A stretch of 64,000 nt of DNA from Paenisporosarcina sp050269735 (lineage in GTDB: Bacteria > Bacillota > Bacilli > Bacillales_A > Planococcaceae), in the NCBI RefSeq assembly GCF_050269735.1, contig NZ_JBNNIX010000001.1, positions 558,001 to 622,000 on the forward strand, given 5' to 3'. Shown here one piece after another: positions 40,452 to 49,253 of this stretch (position 1 is the stretch's first letter; every line of letters starts with the position of its first letter). The notes beneath the pieces are model-generated. The model worked only from the letters and a program-made list of their open reading frames with translations, did not search any database and was not told where the DNA came from. Made by a program: the position numbers and the translations under genes.

Positions 40452-41111
40452 TTGGAAAAAAGAACAGCGATGATTGCAGGGGCAACTGGACTTACAGGTT
40501 CACAACTCGTTAAGTTTCTTTGTGAAAATGAGAATTACGAAAAAGTCACCATCATCGTCCGAAAAGCAATTGCCTATAGCCATCCGAAGTTAGTCACGAA
40601 GGTCAAAAATTTGAATCAAGTGACCAAAGATGATTTTGTCGGAGTGGATGATTTCTTTTGCTGTCTTGGGTCGACAATGAAAAAAGCAGGATCTAAAGAA
40701 GCTTTCGAGCAAGTCGATTTAATCGCCCCAATCCAAATGGGGAAATCTGCGCAAACACAAGGAGTCAAACATATGCTCGTCATTTCGGCAATGGGAGCAA
40801 ATCCTGATTCCAATGTCTATTACAACCGAGTAAAGGGAACGATGGAAGATAAAGTCTCGATGCTGTCCCTTCCACACGTCTCCATTTTCAGACCTTCATT
40901 GTTAACCGGAAACCGAGAAGAATTCCGTTTAGGGGAACGATTCGGAGAAATGGCGATGAATGTGTTAAAACCGGCGTTCGTTGGGCCGTTGAGAAAATAC
41001 CGTTCAATTGAAGCGAAGCAAGTGGCGTTTGCTATGATGAAAGTCGCCTTGCAAAAGCCCTCAAGAACAGTAGCCATTTATGATTCTGAAACAATTGCAC
41101 AAATTAAATAA
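40452..41111 (+). CDS. NAD(P)-binding atypical short-chain dehydrogenase
   Basis: Rossmann-fold protein of 219 residues. The nucleotide motif GATGLTGSQLV sits at residue 10, with DDFFCCLGSTMKKAG near 72 and VISAMGAN near 117. YNRVKGTMED near 130 carries a Tyr-x-x-x-Lys-like pair, and IFRPSLLTGNR near 150 follows. This set is typical of atypical SDRs of the HTATIP2/NAD-dependent epimerase type, often annotated only as oxidoreductases. TTG 40452, six bases after GGGAGTG, is the best start; ATG 40437 and ATG 40446 have no proper spacing. Substrate unknown. Confidence 0.8.
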   Translation: MEKRTAMIAGATGLTGSQLVKFLCENENYEKVTIIVRKAIAYSHPKLVTKVKNLNQVTKDDFVGVDDFFCCLGSTMKKAGSKEAFEQVDLIAPIQMGKSAQTQGVKHMLVISAMGANPDSNVYYNRVKGTMEDKVSMLSLPHVSIFRPSLLTGNREEFRLGERFGEMAMNVLKPAFVGPLRKYRSIEAKQVAFAMMKVALQKPSRTVAIYDSETIAQIK

Positions 41112-41162
41112 AGTAGCAGAAGTTCGTACACCATACTTACGTGCCAGTGAGGAAGAACCACA

Positions 41163-41297
41163 TTGAACGAAAAGAGACTTGAAGTTTCATCGGCAAGTAA
41201 GAATTTCAAGCCGTTTCTGCCTCCGACAAAAGAAATCATGAAGGTCCAGGAACGACTGAAAGCAGATCGTGCGAAACAGTCTCCACCAAAAGAATGA
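41163..41297 (+). CDS. Small basic protein of 44 residues, unknown function
   Basis: Reads NEKRLEVSSASKNFKPFLPP, then TKEIMKVQERLKADRAKQSP, then PKE. TTG start with GAGGA nine bases upstream. A stop codon lies four codons before, so the start is fixed. The composition (Pro-rich turn followed by a basic helix) looks protein-like, but I know no family. It follows the dehydrogenase by 51 bases on the same strand and could be its second gene. Confidence 0.45.
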   Translation: MNEKRLEVSSASKNFKPFLPPTKEIMKVQERLKADRAKQSPPKE

Positions 41298-41418
41298 ACT
41301 TGTGTACTTTCAGCACATGGTGCTTAGGGCAAGGATTTTCTTTTTGATACAATGAGGTTATAGAAGTTCAAATTCCTTTTGGAACTCATAAGAGAAAAGC
41401 CTTTGAAGGAGAATGGTC

Positions 41419-41982
41419 ATGAAAATTTTACTTATAGACGGCACCATTATTGGCTCCAAAACTGGAGCGGTTCTGGAGCAAGTGAAAATATATATTGAAC
41501 AATTAAATGGTGAGCTAAATCTTGAAATTCTTAAGCTGGCCGATTTTAACCATCAATTTGTTGACGGTCGACCACTCGGTGAGTACAACGATGATATGCG
41601 TCGCCTAGTTCGGGAGTTTGAAGAAGCGGATGGATATGTGTTAGCCACACCGATTTTCCAAGGGTCGATTCCGGGTGTCCTGAAAAATGCATTTGATATG
41701 CTGCACCCAAGAACGATGCGATATAAACCGGTTTCAATCGTCGCAAATGGCGGAACGTTCCAGCATCACTTGGTCATTGAAAACCAATTGAAGCCAATTC
41801 TGGATTACTTCCGTTGCCTAGTGACACCGAATTATGTGTACACAACCGGCAGCCATTTCGGTGAAAGTAATATCATTATCGATGAAGATGTACATGACCG
41901 CTTGCGTGAACTCGCGCGTGTATTTGTTCAATATGTAGAAATGAGTAAACATTTATCAAAAGATACAATCGACCAACCTTAA
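41419..41982 (+). CDS. NADPH-dependent FMN reductase family protein
   Basis: Flavodoxin-fold protein of 187 residues. It opens KILLIDGTIIGSKTGAVLEQ, matching the FMN phosphate loop, with ATPIFQGSIPGVLKNAFDML near residue 78, the classic contact loop of NADPH:FMN/azo reductases (usually TPxYxGSIPGxLKNAxD). NGGTFQHH near 115 also fits. ATG 41419 follows AAGGAG at 7 bases. Likely roles are quinone, azo or flavin reduction; the true substrate is not deducible. Confidence 0.88.
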   Translation: MKILLIDGTIIGSKTGAVLEQVKIYIEQLNGELNLEILKLADFNHQFVDGRPLGEYNDDMRRLVREFEEADGYVLATPIFQGSIPGVLKNAFDMLHPRTMRYKPVSIVANGGTFQHHLVIENQLKPILDYFRCLVTPNYVYTTGSHFGESNIIIDEDVHDRLRELARVFVQYVEMSKHLSKDTIDQP

Positions 41983-41993
41983 AAGACAATTGG

Positions 41994-42029
41994 ACCACTT
42001 CGCGAAAACCATGCGAAGTGGTTTTTTTG
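41994..42029 (+). terminator. Terminator of the FMN reductase gene
   Basis: ACCACTTCGC and GCGAAGTGGT, perfect 10-bp arms, followed by six T. Confidence 0.9.
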
Positions 42030-42032
42030 TTA

Positions 42033-42179
42033 GGAATAAATGGGAGAAAGGGAATAAGAACTTTGCGGACGGGAATAAACCGATCGTGAAAAGGAATAAA
42101 TCAAAATGTGAGGGAATAAACAAAACGCAAAGAGCAATAAATCAAATCGAAAGGGAATAAGCCGCCAGCTAGCACTAAA
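42033..42179 (+). repeat. Word array E (GGAATAAA, 18-21-bp steps, about eight units)
   Basis: GGAATAAA or close variants start at 42033, 42051, 42072, 42093, 42113, 42134, 42154 and (GCACTAAA) 42172. Steps are 18, 21, 21, 20, 21, 20 and 18. It starts right after the FMN reductase terminator and ends about 55 bases before topB. A -10-like TATAAT lies at 42200-42205, just after the array. Confidence 0.82.
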
Positions 42180-42233
42180 CAGCCAGCATCTTTTTCCGTT
42201 ATAATGGATGAATGTAAGAAAGGGGCGGACATT

Positions 42234-44405
42234 TTGTCAAAATCAGTAGTACTTGCAGAAAAACCATCCGTAGCACGCGATATCGCTCGCGTCCTCGGTT
42301 GTCATAAAAAAGGGAGCGGCTTTTTAGAAGGGACGCAATACATTGTCACATGGGCACTCGGCCATTTGGTTACGCATGCGGATCCAGAACAGTACGATAA
42401 CAGCTATAAAGAATGGAAACTGGAGGATTTGCCGATTTTGCCTCAGCCATTCAAGCTGGTACCAATCAAACAAACAATGAAGCAATTTAATGCTGTCAAA
42501 GCACAACTGAACCGAACGGATGTTAAAGAGGTTATTATCGCGACTGATGCAGGTCGTGAAGGAGAGCTTGTGGCCCGTTGGATTTTGGAGAAAGCGAAAT
42601 GCCGTAAGCCGGTCAAACGATTATGGATTTCTTCGGTAACGGATCAAGCCATTCAAAAAGGGTTCCGTGAACTGAAAGACGGAAGAGCATATGAACATTT
42701 GTATGAAGCGGCAGTTGCCAGAGCAGAAGCGGACTGGGTAGTGGGCATCAATGCAACACGTGCACTGACTGTGAAATACAATGCACAATTGTCTACAGGT
42801 CGTGTGCAAACACCAACTCTTGCGATGATTGCGGCACGCGAAAAACAAATTCGCGACTTTAAATCTAAAACGTATTACGGTTTACAGGCATTAACGAAAG
42901 AAGCGACCTATACGTGGTCATTTGGTTCGAACAGTCAGACGAGCAATTTCAATAAAGAACAGGTCGAACAGATTTCGAAGAAATTAGACAAAAGCACGGA
43001 AGGAACGATCAAGTCCATTCAAACGACACCGAAAAAGCAACCTGCACCTCCGTTGTTTGATTTGACTGAGCTGCAAAAAGAAGGACATCGTCTATTTGGC
43101 TGGTCAGCGAAAGAAACGCTGTCTACGTTGCAAGGTCTTTATGAACGCCATAAAATCGTGACGTATCCTCGTACGGATTCGAAGCATTTGTCGAGCGATA
43201 TGAAGTCCACATTAAAAGAACGAATTAAAGCTGTCGACCTGCAGCCGTACCGAGCGGCGACGAACAGTATATTGCGTTCATCGACCATCCAGCCTCAAAA
43301 AGGGGTAATTGATGATGCGAGAGTCAGCGATCATCATGCCATTATCCCGACTGAGGAATCACCAGTTTTGCAAAACTTATCGGACAAAGAACGAAAATTA
43401 TACGACTTGATTGTCAAAAGATTTTTAGCCGTGTTCATGCCTCCATACGCATATGATCAAACGGTCATTACATTGGAAGTGCTTGGAGAAACATTCACGG
43501 CAAAAGGAAAAACTGTTCGTGACGAAGGGTGGAAACGTGTCTACCAAGAAGATAAAGAAAGCGATACGGAAAGCACATTGCCTCCTGTACAAAAAGGCGA
43601 GTCCATCGAAATACGTGCGATTGCTATGACACAAGGCGAAACAAAACCCCCAGCGCGTTTTAATGAAGGGACGTTGCTTGCGGCAATGGAAAATCCATCA
43701 GCCTTCATGGCAGGGGAATCAAAAGACATTATTCAAACGGCAGTCGAAACAGGTGGACTAGGAACTGTGGCGACACGAGCGGATATTATTGAAAAGTTAT
43801 TCAATAGCTTTGTCATCGAAAAGAAAGGCAAAGATATTTATACGACTTCAAAAGGAAGACAGTTGCTTGAATTGGTTCCAGAGGATTTGAAATCCCCGTC
43901 CTTAACGGGTGAGTGGGAACAACGGTTGACGAAAATCGCCAAGGGCACGATGAAAAAAGAACAATTCATGAAGGACATGGTGAGCTTTTCGAAAACTGTC
44001 GTGACACAAATCAAACAAAGTGATCAAAAGTTCAAACATGATAATGTCACTGGCAAAACGTGTCCGACATGTGGAAAGAGTTTGCTTGAAGTTAACGGAA
44101 AACGTGGCAAAATGCTGGTGTGCCAAGACCGTGAATGTGGCTATAAAAAACAAGTGGCTATGCAAACCAATGCCCGCTGCCCTGTGTGTCATAAACGCAT
44201 GGAAATACGTGGAGAAGGGGACGGAAAACTGTTTGTCTGCAAATGTGGTCATCGGGAAAAATTATCAGCTTTCGAGAAACGCCGTGAATCTTCAGGTGGA
44301 GCTAAAGCGAATAAAAAAGACGTACAGAAATTCCTGAAACAACAGGATGAACCTCAAAACACAGCAATGGCTGAAGCACTGAAAAAGTTGTTGAATCAAG
44401 AATAA
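42234..44405 (+). CDS. topB: DNA topoisomerase III
   Basis: Type IA topoisomerase of 723 residues, which decatenates DNA by single-strand passage. TOPRIM domain: SKSVVLAEKPSVARDIARVL at the start, ATDAGREGELVARWI near residue 105. The catalytic Tyr lies in IVTYPRTDSKHLS near 310. The zinc-ribbon tail has four-Cys sets (CPTCGKSLLEV...CQDRECGY, then CPVCHKR...CKCGHRE). Length matches Bacillus TopB (about 727). Start TTG 42234 behind AAAGGGG; ten in-frame codons upstream lack a site. The ybaK gene follows by 29 bases. Confidence 0.95.
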   Translation: MSKSVVLAEKPSVARDIARVLGCHKKGSGFLEGTQYIVTWALGHLVTHADPEQYDNSYKEWKLEDLPILPQPFKLVPIKQTMKQFNAVKAQLNRTDVKEVIIATDAGREGELVARWILEKAKCRKPVKRLWISSVTDQAIQKGFRELKDGRAYEHLYEAAVARAEADWVVGINATRALTVKYNAQLSTGRVQTPTLAMIAAREKQIRDFKSKTYYGLQALTKEATYTWSFGSNSQTSNFNKEQVEQISKKLDKSTEGTIKSIQTTPKKQPAPPLFDLTELQKEGHRLFGWSAKETLSTLQGLYERHKIVTYPRTDSKHLSSDMKSTLKERIKAVDLQPYRAATNSILRSSTIQPQKGVIDDARVSDHHAIIPTEESPVLQNLSDKERKLYDLIVKRFLAVFMPPYAYDQTVITLEVLGETFTAKGKTVRDEGWKRVYQEDKESDTESTLPPVQKGESIEIRAIAMTQGETKPPARFNEGTLLAAMENPSAFMAGESKDIIQTAVETGGLGTVATRADIIEKLFNSFVIEKKGKDIYTTSKGRQLLELVPEDLKSPSLTGEWEQRLTKIAKGTMKKEQFMKDMVSFSKTVVTQIKQSDQKFKHDNVTGKTCPTCGKSLLEVNGKRGKMLVCQDRECGYKKQVAMQTNARCPVCHKRMEIRGEGDGKLFVCKCGHREKLSAFEKRRESSGGAKANKKDVQKFLKQQDEPQNTAMAEALKKLLNQE

Positions 44406-44434
44406 TGATGTTTTAACGAATCGAGGGAATGTCT

Positions 44435-44929
44435 ATGGCCAAGTCTTCCAAACCAACTAAAACGAATGCAGTCCGTTTGCTGGATCAACAAAAAATAAGC
44501 TATGACTTATTTGAGTATGAAGTAAACGATGGACAAATTGACGGCGTATCCGTTGCGCAAAAAATTGAGCAACCAGTTGAAAAAGTGTTTAAGACGCTGG
44601 TTGCTACTGCTGGGCCAGGGAAAGTATTTGTGTTCTTGGTTCCTGTAGCCCTCGAACTGAATTTAAAGGCGGCTGCGAAAGCTGCTGGCGAAAAGAAAGT
44701 GGAAATGCTTCCGGTAAAAGATTTGCTTGGGTTATCAGGGTATATACGCGGAGGTTGTTCTCCGTTAGGGATGAAAAAATTATTTCCTACATTCATCGAT
44801 GAAAGTGCGAGAGAACTGGATAAGATGATTGTCAGTGCAGGTAAAATCGGCACGCAGATTCACTTGAATCCAAACGATTTGGTGTCCTGTACAAAAGGGG
44901 TATTTGTTTCATTGACCAAAGCAGAATAA
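44435..44929 (+). CDS. ybaK: Cys-tRNA(Pro)/aminoacyl-tRNA deacylase YbaK/EbsC type
   Basis: Protein of 164 residues of the YbaK/ProX editing family, which hydrolyses mischarged Cys-tRNA(Pro). Visible: TNAVRLLDQQKISYDLFEYE at the start, VFKTLVATAG near residue 50 with the catalytic Lys, LNLKAAAKAAGEKKVEML near 78 and GYIRGGCSPLGMKKLFPTFI near 108. Size is normal. ATG 44435 follows GAGGG at 7 bases. It shares orientation and probably transcript with topB. Confidence 0.92.
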   Translation: MAKSSKPTKTNAVRLLDQQKISYDLFEYEVNDGQIDGVSVAQKIEQPVEKVFKTLVATAGPGKVFVFLVPVALELNLKAAAKAAGEKKVEMLPVKDLLGLSGYIRGGCSPLGMKKLFPTFIDESARELDKMIVSAGKIGTQIHLNPNDLVSCTKGVFVSLTKAE

Positions 44930-44980
44930 TTTTCCGCTATACGAAATATAGAATGCTGATATACTAATCAATATTGATTC

Positions 44981-45016
44981 AAATCCATTCATGCATTACA
45001 CATGAATGGATTTTTT
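44981..45016 (+). terminator. Terminator after ybaK
   Basis: AAATCCATTCATG and CATGAATGGATTT, near-perfect arms around a 7-base loop, followed by TTTTG. Confidence 0.9.
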
Positions 45017-45038
45017 GCGGAAAGAAGGCCATTTTTAG

Positions 45039-45650
45039 ATGACAAACACTCTTTACATACGATGGAGTTTTTTTATAGTCGGGTTAATTTTACTCGCACT
45101 TGGTATTGCGATGACGATCAGAGGGGAATTACTTGGAATCGGCCCATGGGATGTTTTACATGTAGGACTTTTCATTCACTTTGGTCTATCGATTGGCCTT
45201 TGGTCTATTACCACCGGTTTATTACTCGTACTTGCTACTTCTTTCTATTCCAAACGCTGGCCACCAATTGGAACATGGCTAAACATGGTTTTGATTGGAC
45301 TATTTATTGATATGTTTCTCTGGGCTCTGCCAATTGTGGCCAATCCAATTGCTGAAGTTGCCTTATTCATTGCAGGTGTTGCGGTGATGGGGTTTGGCGT
45401 TGGCATGTATATAGCATCAAATATCGGAGCGGGTCCTCGCGATTCACTCATGCTGATCTTGATTGAAAAGTCAGGGTGGACCGTCAAACGTGTTCGAACG
45501 TTACTTGAGATTGTTGTTGCGATTCTAGGATGGCTACTTGGAGGACCTGTAGGTGTGGGTACTGTAATCATTGCACTAACACTCGGGTACATCGTGCACT
45601 TTACATTGCCACTATCACAAAAATGGATTGTAAAACTAACTTCTAAATAA
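45039..45650 (+). CDS. YczE/YyaS-type five-helix membrane protein
   Basis: Integral membrane protein of 203 residues with five helices. It matches the YczE/YitT-like family: RWSFFIVGLILLALGIAMTI, then the conserved GIGPWDVLHVGL near residue 34 and NIGAGPRDSLMLIL near 128, two copies of a Gly-rich G(I/A)GPxD motif. The function is unknown; Bacillus yczE lies beside surfactin genes. AAGAAGG is about 11 bases before ATG. It is a single gene with its own terminator. Confidence 0.85.
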   Translation: MTNTLYIRWSFFIVGLILLALGIAMTIRGELLGIGPWDVLHVGLFIHFGLSIGLWSITTGLLLVLATSFYSKRWPPIGTWLNMVLIGLFIDMFLWALPIVANPIAEVALFIAGVAVMGFGVGMYIASNIGAGPRDSLMLILIEKSGWTVKRVRTLLEIVVAILGWLLGGPVGVGTVIIALTLGYIVHFTLPLSQKWIVKLTSK

Positions 45651-45657
45651 TGTCTTC

Positions 45658-45686
45658 AGGCGGTCACTTCGGTGGCTGCCTTTTTC
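45658..45686 (+). terminator. Terminator after the YczE-like gene
   Basis: AGGCGGTCAC pairs with GTGGCTGCCT-type sequence using two G-U pairs, loop TTCG, followed by five T. Confidence 0.8.
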
Positions 45687-45746
45687 ATGTTTTGCCATCC
45701 CATTTCATATAGTAGATGCAGTCAACACAATGAAAGGGATGAGTCG

Positions 45747-46835
45747 ATGAACGGAACAATCACACATCAGTTTGGACGAGCTTTTACAGGACAAGGTGAA
45801 AAAAATATTTATACCGATTTAATCAATGAAGCTAGGAAAGTATACTTTATTAAATCTCCCCCGACATTTAAGCTGTCGGAATTATTTAGGCAAGTTGGCT
45901 ACCATTATGTAAAACGAGGTTACGATATTGAGTGGTTTTACGATCCATTGCATGCCGATTCGATTGAAGCTACTTTTGTAAGAGGCAATCGGATTTTATT
46001 TATTCAAGCTTCCCATCCAATCTCTTTTGAGCCTAAATATTATGGCAGTACCCATCATGTGATTTCGTTCTACGAGGCTTATGATGAAAGCAAACTGCGT
46101 GAACACGGTGGCTTCTTAAGAGAAAAAACATTGCATAGTGAACAGTGGCTGGCCAAAGCATTGGAAACATTAACAAACGCAAAAATAATTCATGATGACT
46201 GGGAAGTTCCATATGTTAAAGGGATGGACTGGGAAGGCTTTGATGCGCAGGCTAAAGCGTTGTTTGATGAAACCTTTACCACGCTTAAATTCAATAAGAC
46301 CCCTCAAAGGACACATCGTTTAATGGGGACACTGACGCCTGAAGGGGCAAAAGATTATTTCGCATCTCTAACTAAAGGGGTCAAAAGACGCATATTCATC
46401 AAGGGGTACCCAGGTAGCGGCAAGTCGACGTTAATGAAAGCCTTTGCTGAAAAAGCAGAGAGCGTAGGTCTTGATACCCAATGGGGCTGGTGTGGACTCG
46501 ACTGCAACAGCATTGATTATGTTTGGTTACCAGAGCTACAAACGATCCTGTTTGATAGTACCGCACCGCATGAATACGAGCCTGACCGTTCGGGTGACGA
46601 AATTTACGACGTTAGAAAATTCCGTGATTTGAATGAAGAAGATCAGAAATTAGTAGATGGAATCGTTGCAAAATATAAGGAAGAAATCTTACATGCAACG
46701 GAGTTTTTACAGGTATATTGCACGGATGATGAAACAATTAGAGAGACTTTAGATACGTGTGTAAATAACTATAAATGGGCAGAAATTGAAGATGACCTAT
46801 TCCGAAAGATAGATAATTCTTCCATCTATAAATGA
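45747..46835 (+). CDS. Two-lobed P-loop ATPase (PRK06851-like)
   Basis: Cytoplasmic protein of 362 residues made of two related P-loop lobes. The second lobe is intact: IFIKGYPGSGKSTLMKAFAE near residue 215, then GLDCNSIDYVWLPELQTILF and DSTAPHEYEP. The first lobe keeps the fold (VYFIKSPPTFKLSELFRQV near residue 28, GYDIEWFYDPLHADSIEATF) but its P-loop is degraded, with no GxGK(S/T). From memory this matches the uncharacterised PRK06851 ATPase family of spore-formers. ATG 45747 is behind AAAGGG; upstream in-frame codons overlap the previous terminator. Role unknown. Confidence 0.75.
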   Translation: MNGTITHQFGRAFTGQGEKNIYTDLINEARKVYFIKSPPTFKLSELFRQVGYHYVKRGYDIEWFYDPLHADSIEATFVRGNRILFIQASHPISFEPKYYGSTHHVISFYEAYDESKLREHGGFLREKTLHSEQWLAKALETLTNAKIIHDDWEVPYVKGMDWEGFDAQAKALFDETFTTLKFNKTPQRTHRLMGTLTPEGAKDYFASLTKGVKRRIFIKGYPGSGKSTLMKAFAEKAESVGLDTQWGWCGLDCNSIDYVWLPELQTILFDSTAPHEYEPDRSGDEIYDVRKFRDLNEEDQKLVDGIVAKYKEEILHATEFLQVYCTDDETIRETLDTCVNNYKWAEIEDDLFRKIDNSSIYK

Positions 46836-46880
46836 TTAAATAAACTCATTCTTCAGATATTTTACGAGTGTTACAATAAA

Positions 46881-46921
46881 CCCTCAAACTATTAACTGAA
46901 AATTTTTAATAGTCGAGAGGG
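46881..46921 (+). promoter_or_regulatory. Hairpin that can mask the ribosome site of the metalloprotease gene
   Basis: CTATTAA (46889-46895) pairs with TTAATAG (46906-46912), and CCCTC (46881-46885) pairs with GAGGG (46917-46921), which is the core of the AGAGGGG ribosome site. Opening this stem would be needed for translation. Upstream, TACAAT at 46873 may be a -10 box. Confidence 0.5.
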
Positions 46922-46930
46922 GAATGTAAA

Positions 46931-49018
46931 TTGAACAAAAAGAAATTGTTTTCCGTATTATCAACAGGTGCACTTGCAGCTTCACTAATGATGCCTGCAG
47001 CTGCAACTCCAGTGGAAGCAGCCAGCCCATATGCAAACTTCAATACAGCAAAATACGGTGATCGGGTTGATATTGATCAAACGTTAAATAACTTATCAAA
47101 AAGCGAAAGTTTCCAAAAAGAAGCCGAACGTATCATTAAAGCGCAAGCGGATGAAGCAACTAGCGGAGGGGAAGATGCAACCGAAGCAAGTCCTTTTACG
47201 TTTGACGGTGGTACGAAGAAATTCTTGAATCGCAATTTGAAGTTTAAAGATTTTACGTTGCGTAGTGTAGGCGACAACGTGGAGATTTGGGTAGCGAATG
47301 ATTTAGCGTATGGCCCGAATAACCCGAAACCTGCTGATGTTGTCACTCAAGAACAAGCTGATAAATTGCGTGATGAGTTCGATGCCAACATTTATCCAGT
47401 AGCAACTGATTTCTTCGGTACACCGGACGCACTTGATGGCTCTAATTCTCCATTGCCTGAAATGGTCGGATTGCCTAAAGGTTATTATGAAGGGTCAGAC
47501 AAAATCATTATGCTCGTGGATAACGTCCAAGATGAAGGATGGAATAATCCGAGTTATCCATTCTTTGTAGCAGGATTCTTCTGGCAAACACTTGAAAATT
47601 ACACAGACCGTAATATTGTAACCATCGATACGAATTCATGGGAAACACGACTCGAGTCGACTTTCTTTGGAACAACCATCCATGAACTTCAACATTTAAT
47701 CCAAGCGGATAATGATGGGTCTGAAGAGACCTGGTTGAATGAAGGAATGTCGACATTCTCTGAATATCTTGGTGGATATGGACATGGCGAAGGCTCCATA
47801 AACTTCTATTTGGATCACCCAGAAAACTCTTTGGTCAACTGGGATGAGCATGGTGTAGCTGAAACAGGTCCTGAAACGATTGCGGATTACGGTCAAACAT
47901 ACTTGTTCACACTTTATATGTACGACAAATTCGGTAAAGATTTCATTCGTGAATTGGCTGTAGATGGTACTTCTCAAGGGATTACCTCTATAAACGAGCA
48001 CTTAAAGTCATCTGGAACGGACAAAACATTTACAGAAGTCTACCAAAACTTCATGACGGCTCTGGCACTAGATAATGACAAAGTATCGAGCGATTACAAT
48101 TTTGATAGTATTAATTTAAGAGACTTGCCAGTAAACGCAGCTGGCGACCTTCGCGGGAAAACGGTCGATTTTGAAAAAGCGTTAACGTTTGAAAAAGAAG
48201 GAGTTCCGGCATGGGGCGGGGACTTCAAAGACTTAGATTTCGGTCAAGATGTTCGTTCGTTGAAGTTTGATGGAGTTGATTTCCTTCCATTGCAATGGGC
48301 AACTGTTGCCAATCCATTGAATGCAGATGAGCAAGTTTTACATGCAAACAATGGGGACGAAGCAGATCAAGCACTCATTTTCAACGCACAAGTTCCAAAG
48401 GAAAATCCTACTTTAACATTCGACCATTTCTATGACATCGAAGAGAGCTGGGATTATGCGGTCGTTCAAGTTTCAACAGACAATGGTCAAACGTGGACAT
48501 CATTATCCAATGAAAACACTCGTGAAGATATTGTGGAAGAAGGACATCCAACAATCAAAGAGAACGTACCTGGATTTACAGGGCATGCTACAGAGTGGGC
48601 AACGGAGTCATTCGATTTGTCGGCTTATGCAGGCAAAGATGTGTTAGTATCGTTCAGAAACCTAACAGATTGGGGTTACAATGACAGTGGTTGGTTCATT
48701 AAAAATATCAACCTGGGTAATTTCTCAGCAGATGGCACATCAACCGATGTATTCAAATCTCTTGCTGAAATTAAAGGTGAGTATGTAGACTTTACTGTCA
48801 GTCTGATCCAAACACGTAATAATGGACAACAAAAAGTTATGCACATCGATCCATTCGACGTGACGGAAACAGAGGCACTACAAGTCCGAAATTTCCTTAC
48901 TCAAGGCAATGTGAAAATGATTACAACATACGCAGCGAAACCAGGTCAAACATTACCGGTAGACTATACGTATGAAGTGGGACTAAAAACTAACCAAGGT
49001 AAAAAGAAAATGAAATAA
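46931..49018 (+). CDS. Secreted gluzincin metalloprotease with InhA-like C-terminal module
   Basis: Exported protein of 695 residues with a clear signal peptide (basic start, ALAASLMMPAAATPVEA, cleavage near residue 31). The catalytic zinc site is TIHELQHLIQ (about residue 252), with a downstream WLNEGMSTFSEY supplying the third ligand Glu (about 273), the arrangement of gluzincins such as hyicolysin (M30). The C-terminal part (about 430-600, LTFDHFYDIEESWDYAVVQV and TDNGQTWTSL) resembles the beta-sandwich of immune inhibitor A proteases. There is no cell-wall anchor. TTG 46931 follows AGAGGGG. Probably an extracellular nutrient-scavenging or virulence-type protease; the target is unknown. 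Confidence 0.85.
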   Translation: MNKKKLFSVLSTGALAASLMMPAAATPVEAASPYANFNTAKYGDRVDIDQTLNNLSKSESFQKEAERIIKAQADEATSGGEDATEASPFTFDGGTKKFLNRNLKFKDFTLRSVGDNVEIWVANDLAYGPNNPKPADVVTQEQADKLRDEFDANIYPVATDFFGTPDALDGSNSPLPEMVGLPKGYYEGSDKIIMLVDNVQDEGWNNPSYPFFVAGFFWQTLENYTDRNIVTIDTNSWETRLESTFFGTTIHELQHLIQADNDGSEETWLNEGMSTFSEYLGGYGHGEGSINFYLDHPENSLVNWDEHGVAETGPETIADYGQTYLFTLYMYDKFGKDFIRELAVDGTSQGITSINEHLKSSGTDKTFTEVYQNFMTALALDNDKVSSDYNFDSINLRDLPVNAAGDLRGKTVDFEKALTFEKEGVPAWGGDFKDLDFGQDVRSLKFDGVDFLPLQWATVANPLNADEQVLHANNGDEADQALIFNAQVPKENPTLTFDHFYDIEESWDYAVVQVSTDNGQTWTSLSNENTREDIVEEGHPTIKENVPGFTGHATEWATESFDLSAYAGKDVLVSFRNLTDWGYNDSGWFIKNINLGNFSADGTSTDVFKSLAEIKGEYVDFTVSLIQTRNNGQQKVMHIDPFDVTETEALQVRNFLTQGNVKMITTYAAKPGQTLPVDYTYEVGLKTNQGKKKMK

Positions 49019-49026
49019 CAAGGAGG

Positions 49027-49052
49027 CGGGCTCATAATGAGCTCGTTTTTTT
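49027..49052 (+). terminator. Terminator of the metalloprotease gene
   Basis: CGGGCTCAT and ATGAGCTCG pair (one G-U), followed by seven T. Confidence 0.82.
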
Positions 49053-49126
49053 AAATTTATAAGAAAGAGTCAAATTCATAATTCATAAAACCGGATGTAA
49101 ACACGAAAATTCTTAATACAGAGTTG

Positions 49127-49253
49127 TTGATTTTCGTTACGGTCGGACGCTTTCCGCGGGCGGTCCATGTGCCTCCTCGTTCGCTGCGCTCTCTGCGGGG
49201 TCACATTTGGACACGCTTTTCCCGCTGGAGTCGCCGACCTTCACTTCAATCAA
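49127..49253. repeat. Bacillales-type palindromic intergenic repeat, about 127 bp
   Basis: The ends are TTGATT and AATCAA. Inside, GGTCGG pairs with CCGACC, GCGGGCGGTCCATGTG pairs in part with CACATTTGGAC and CCCGC, and a central CTCCTCGTTCGCTGCGCTC forms the tip. I recognise the phrase CGCTTTCCGCGGGC and TCCCGCTGGAGTCGCC from many Bacillaceae genomes, where it is a dispersed hairpin element of unclear role. It is GC-rich against an AT-rich gap. Bases 49254-49433 show nothing further. Confidence 0.75.
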
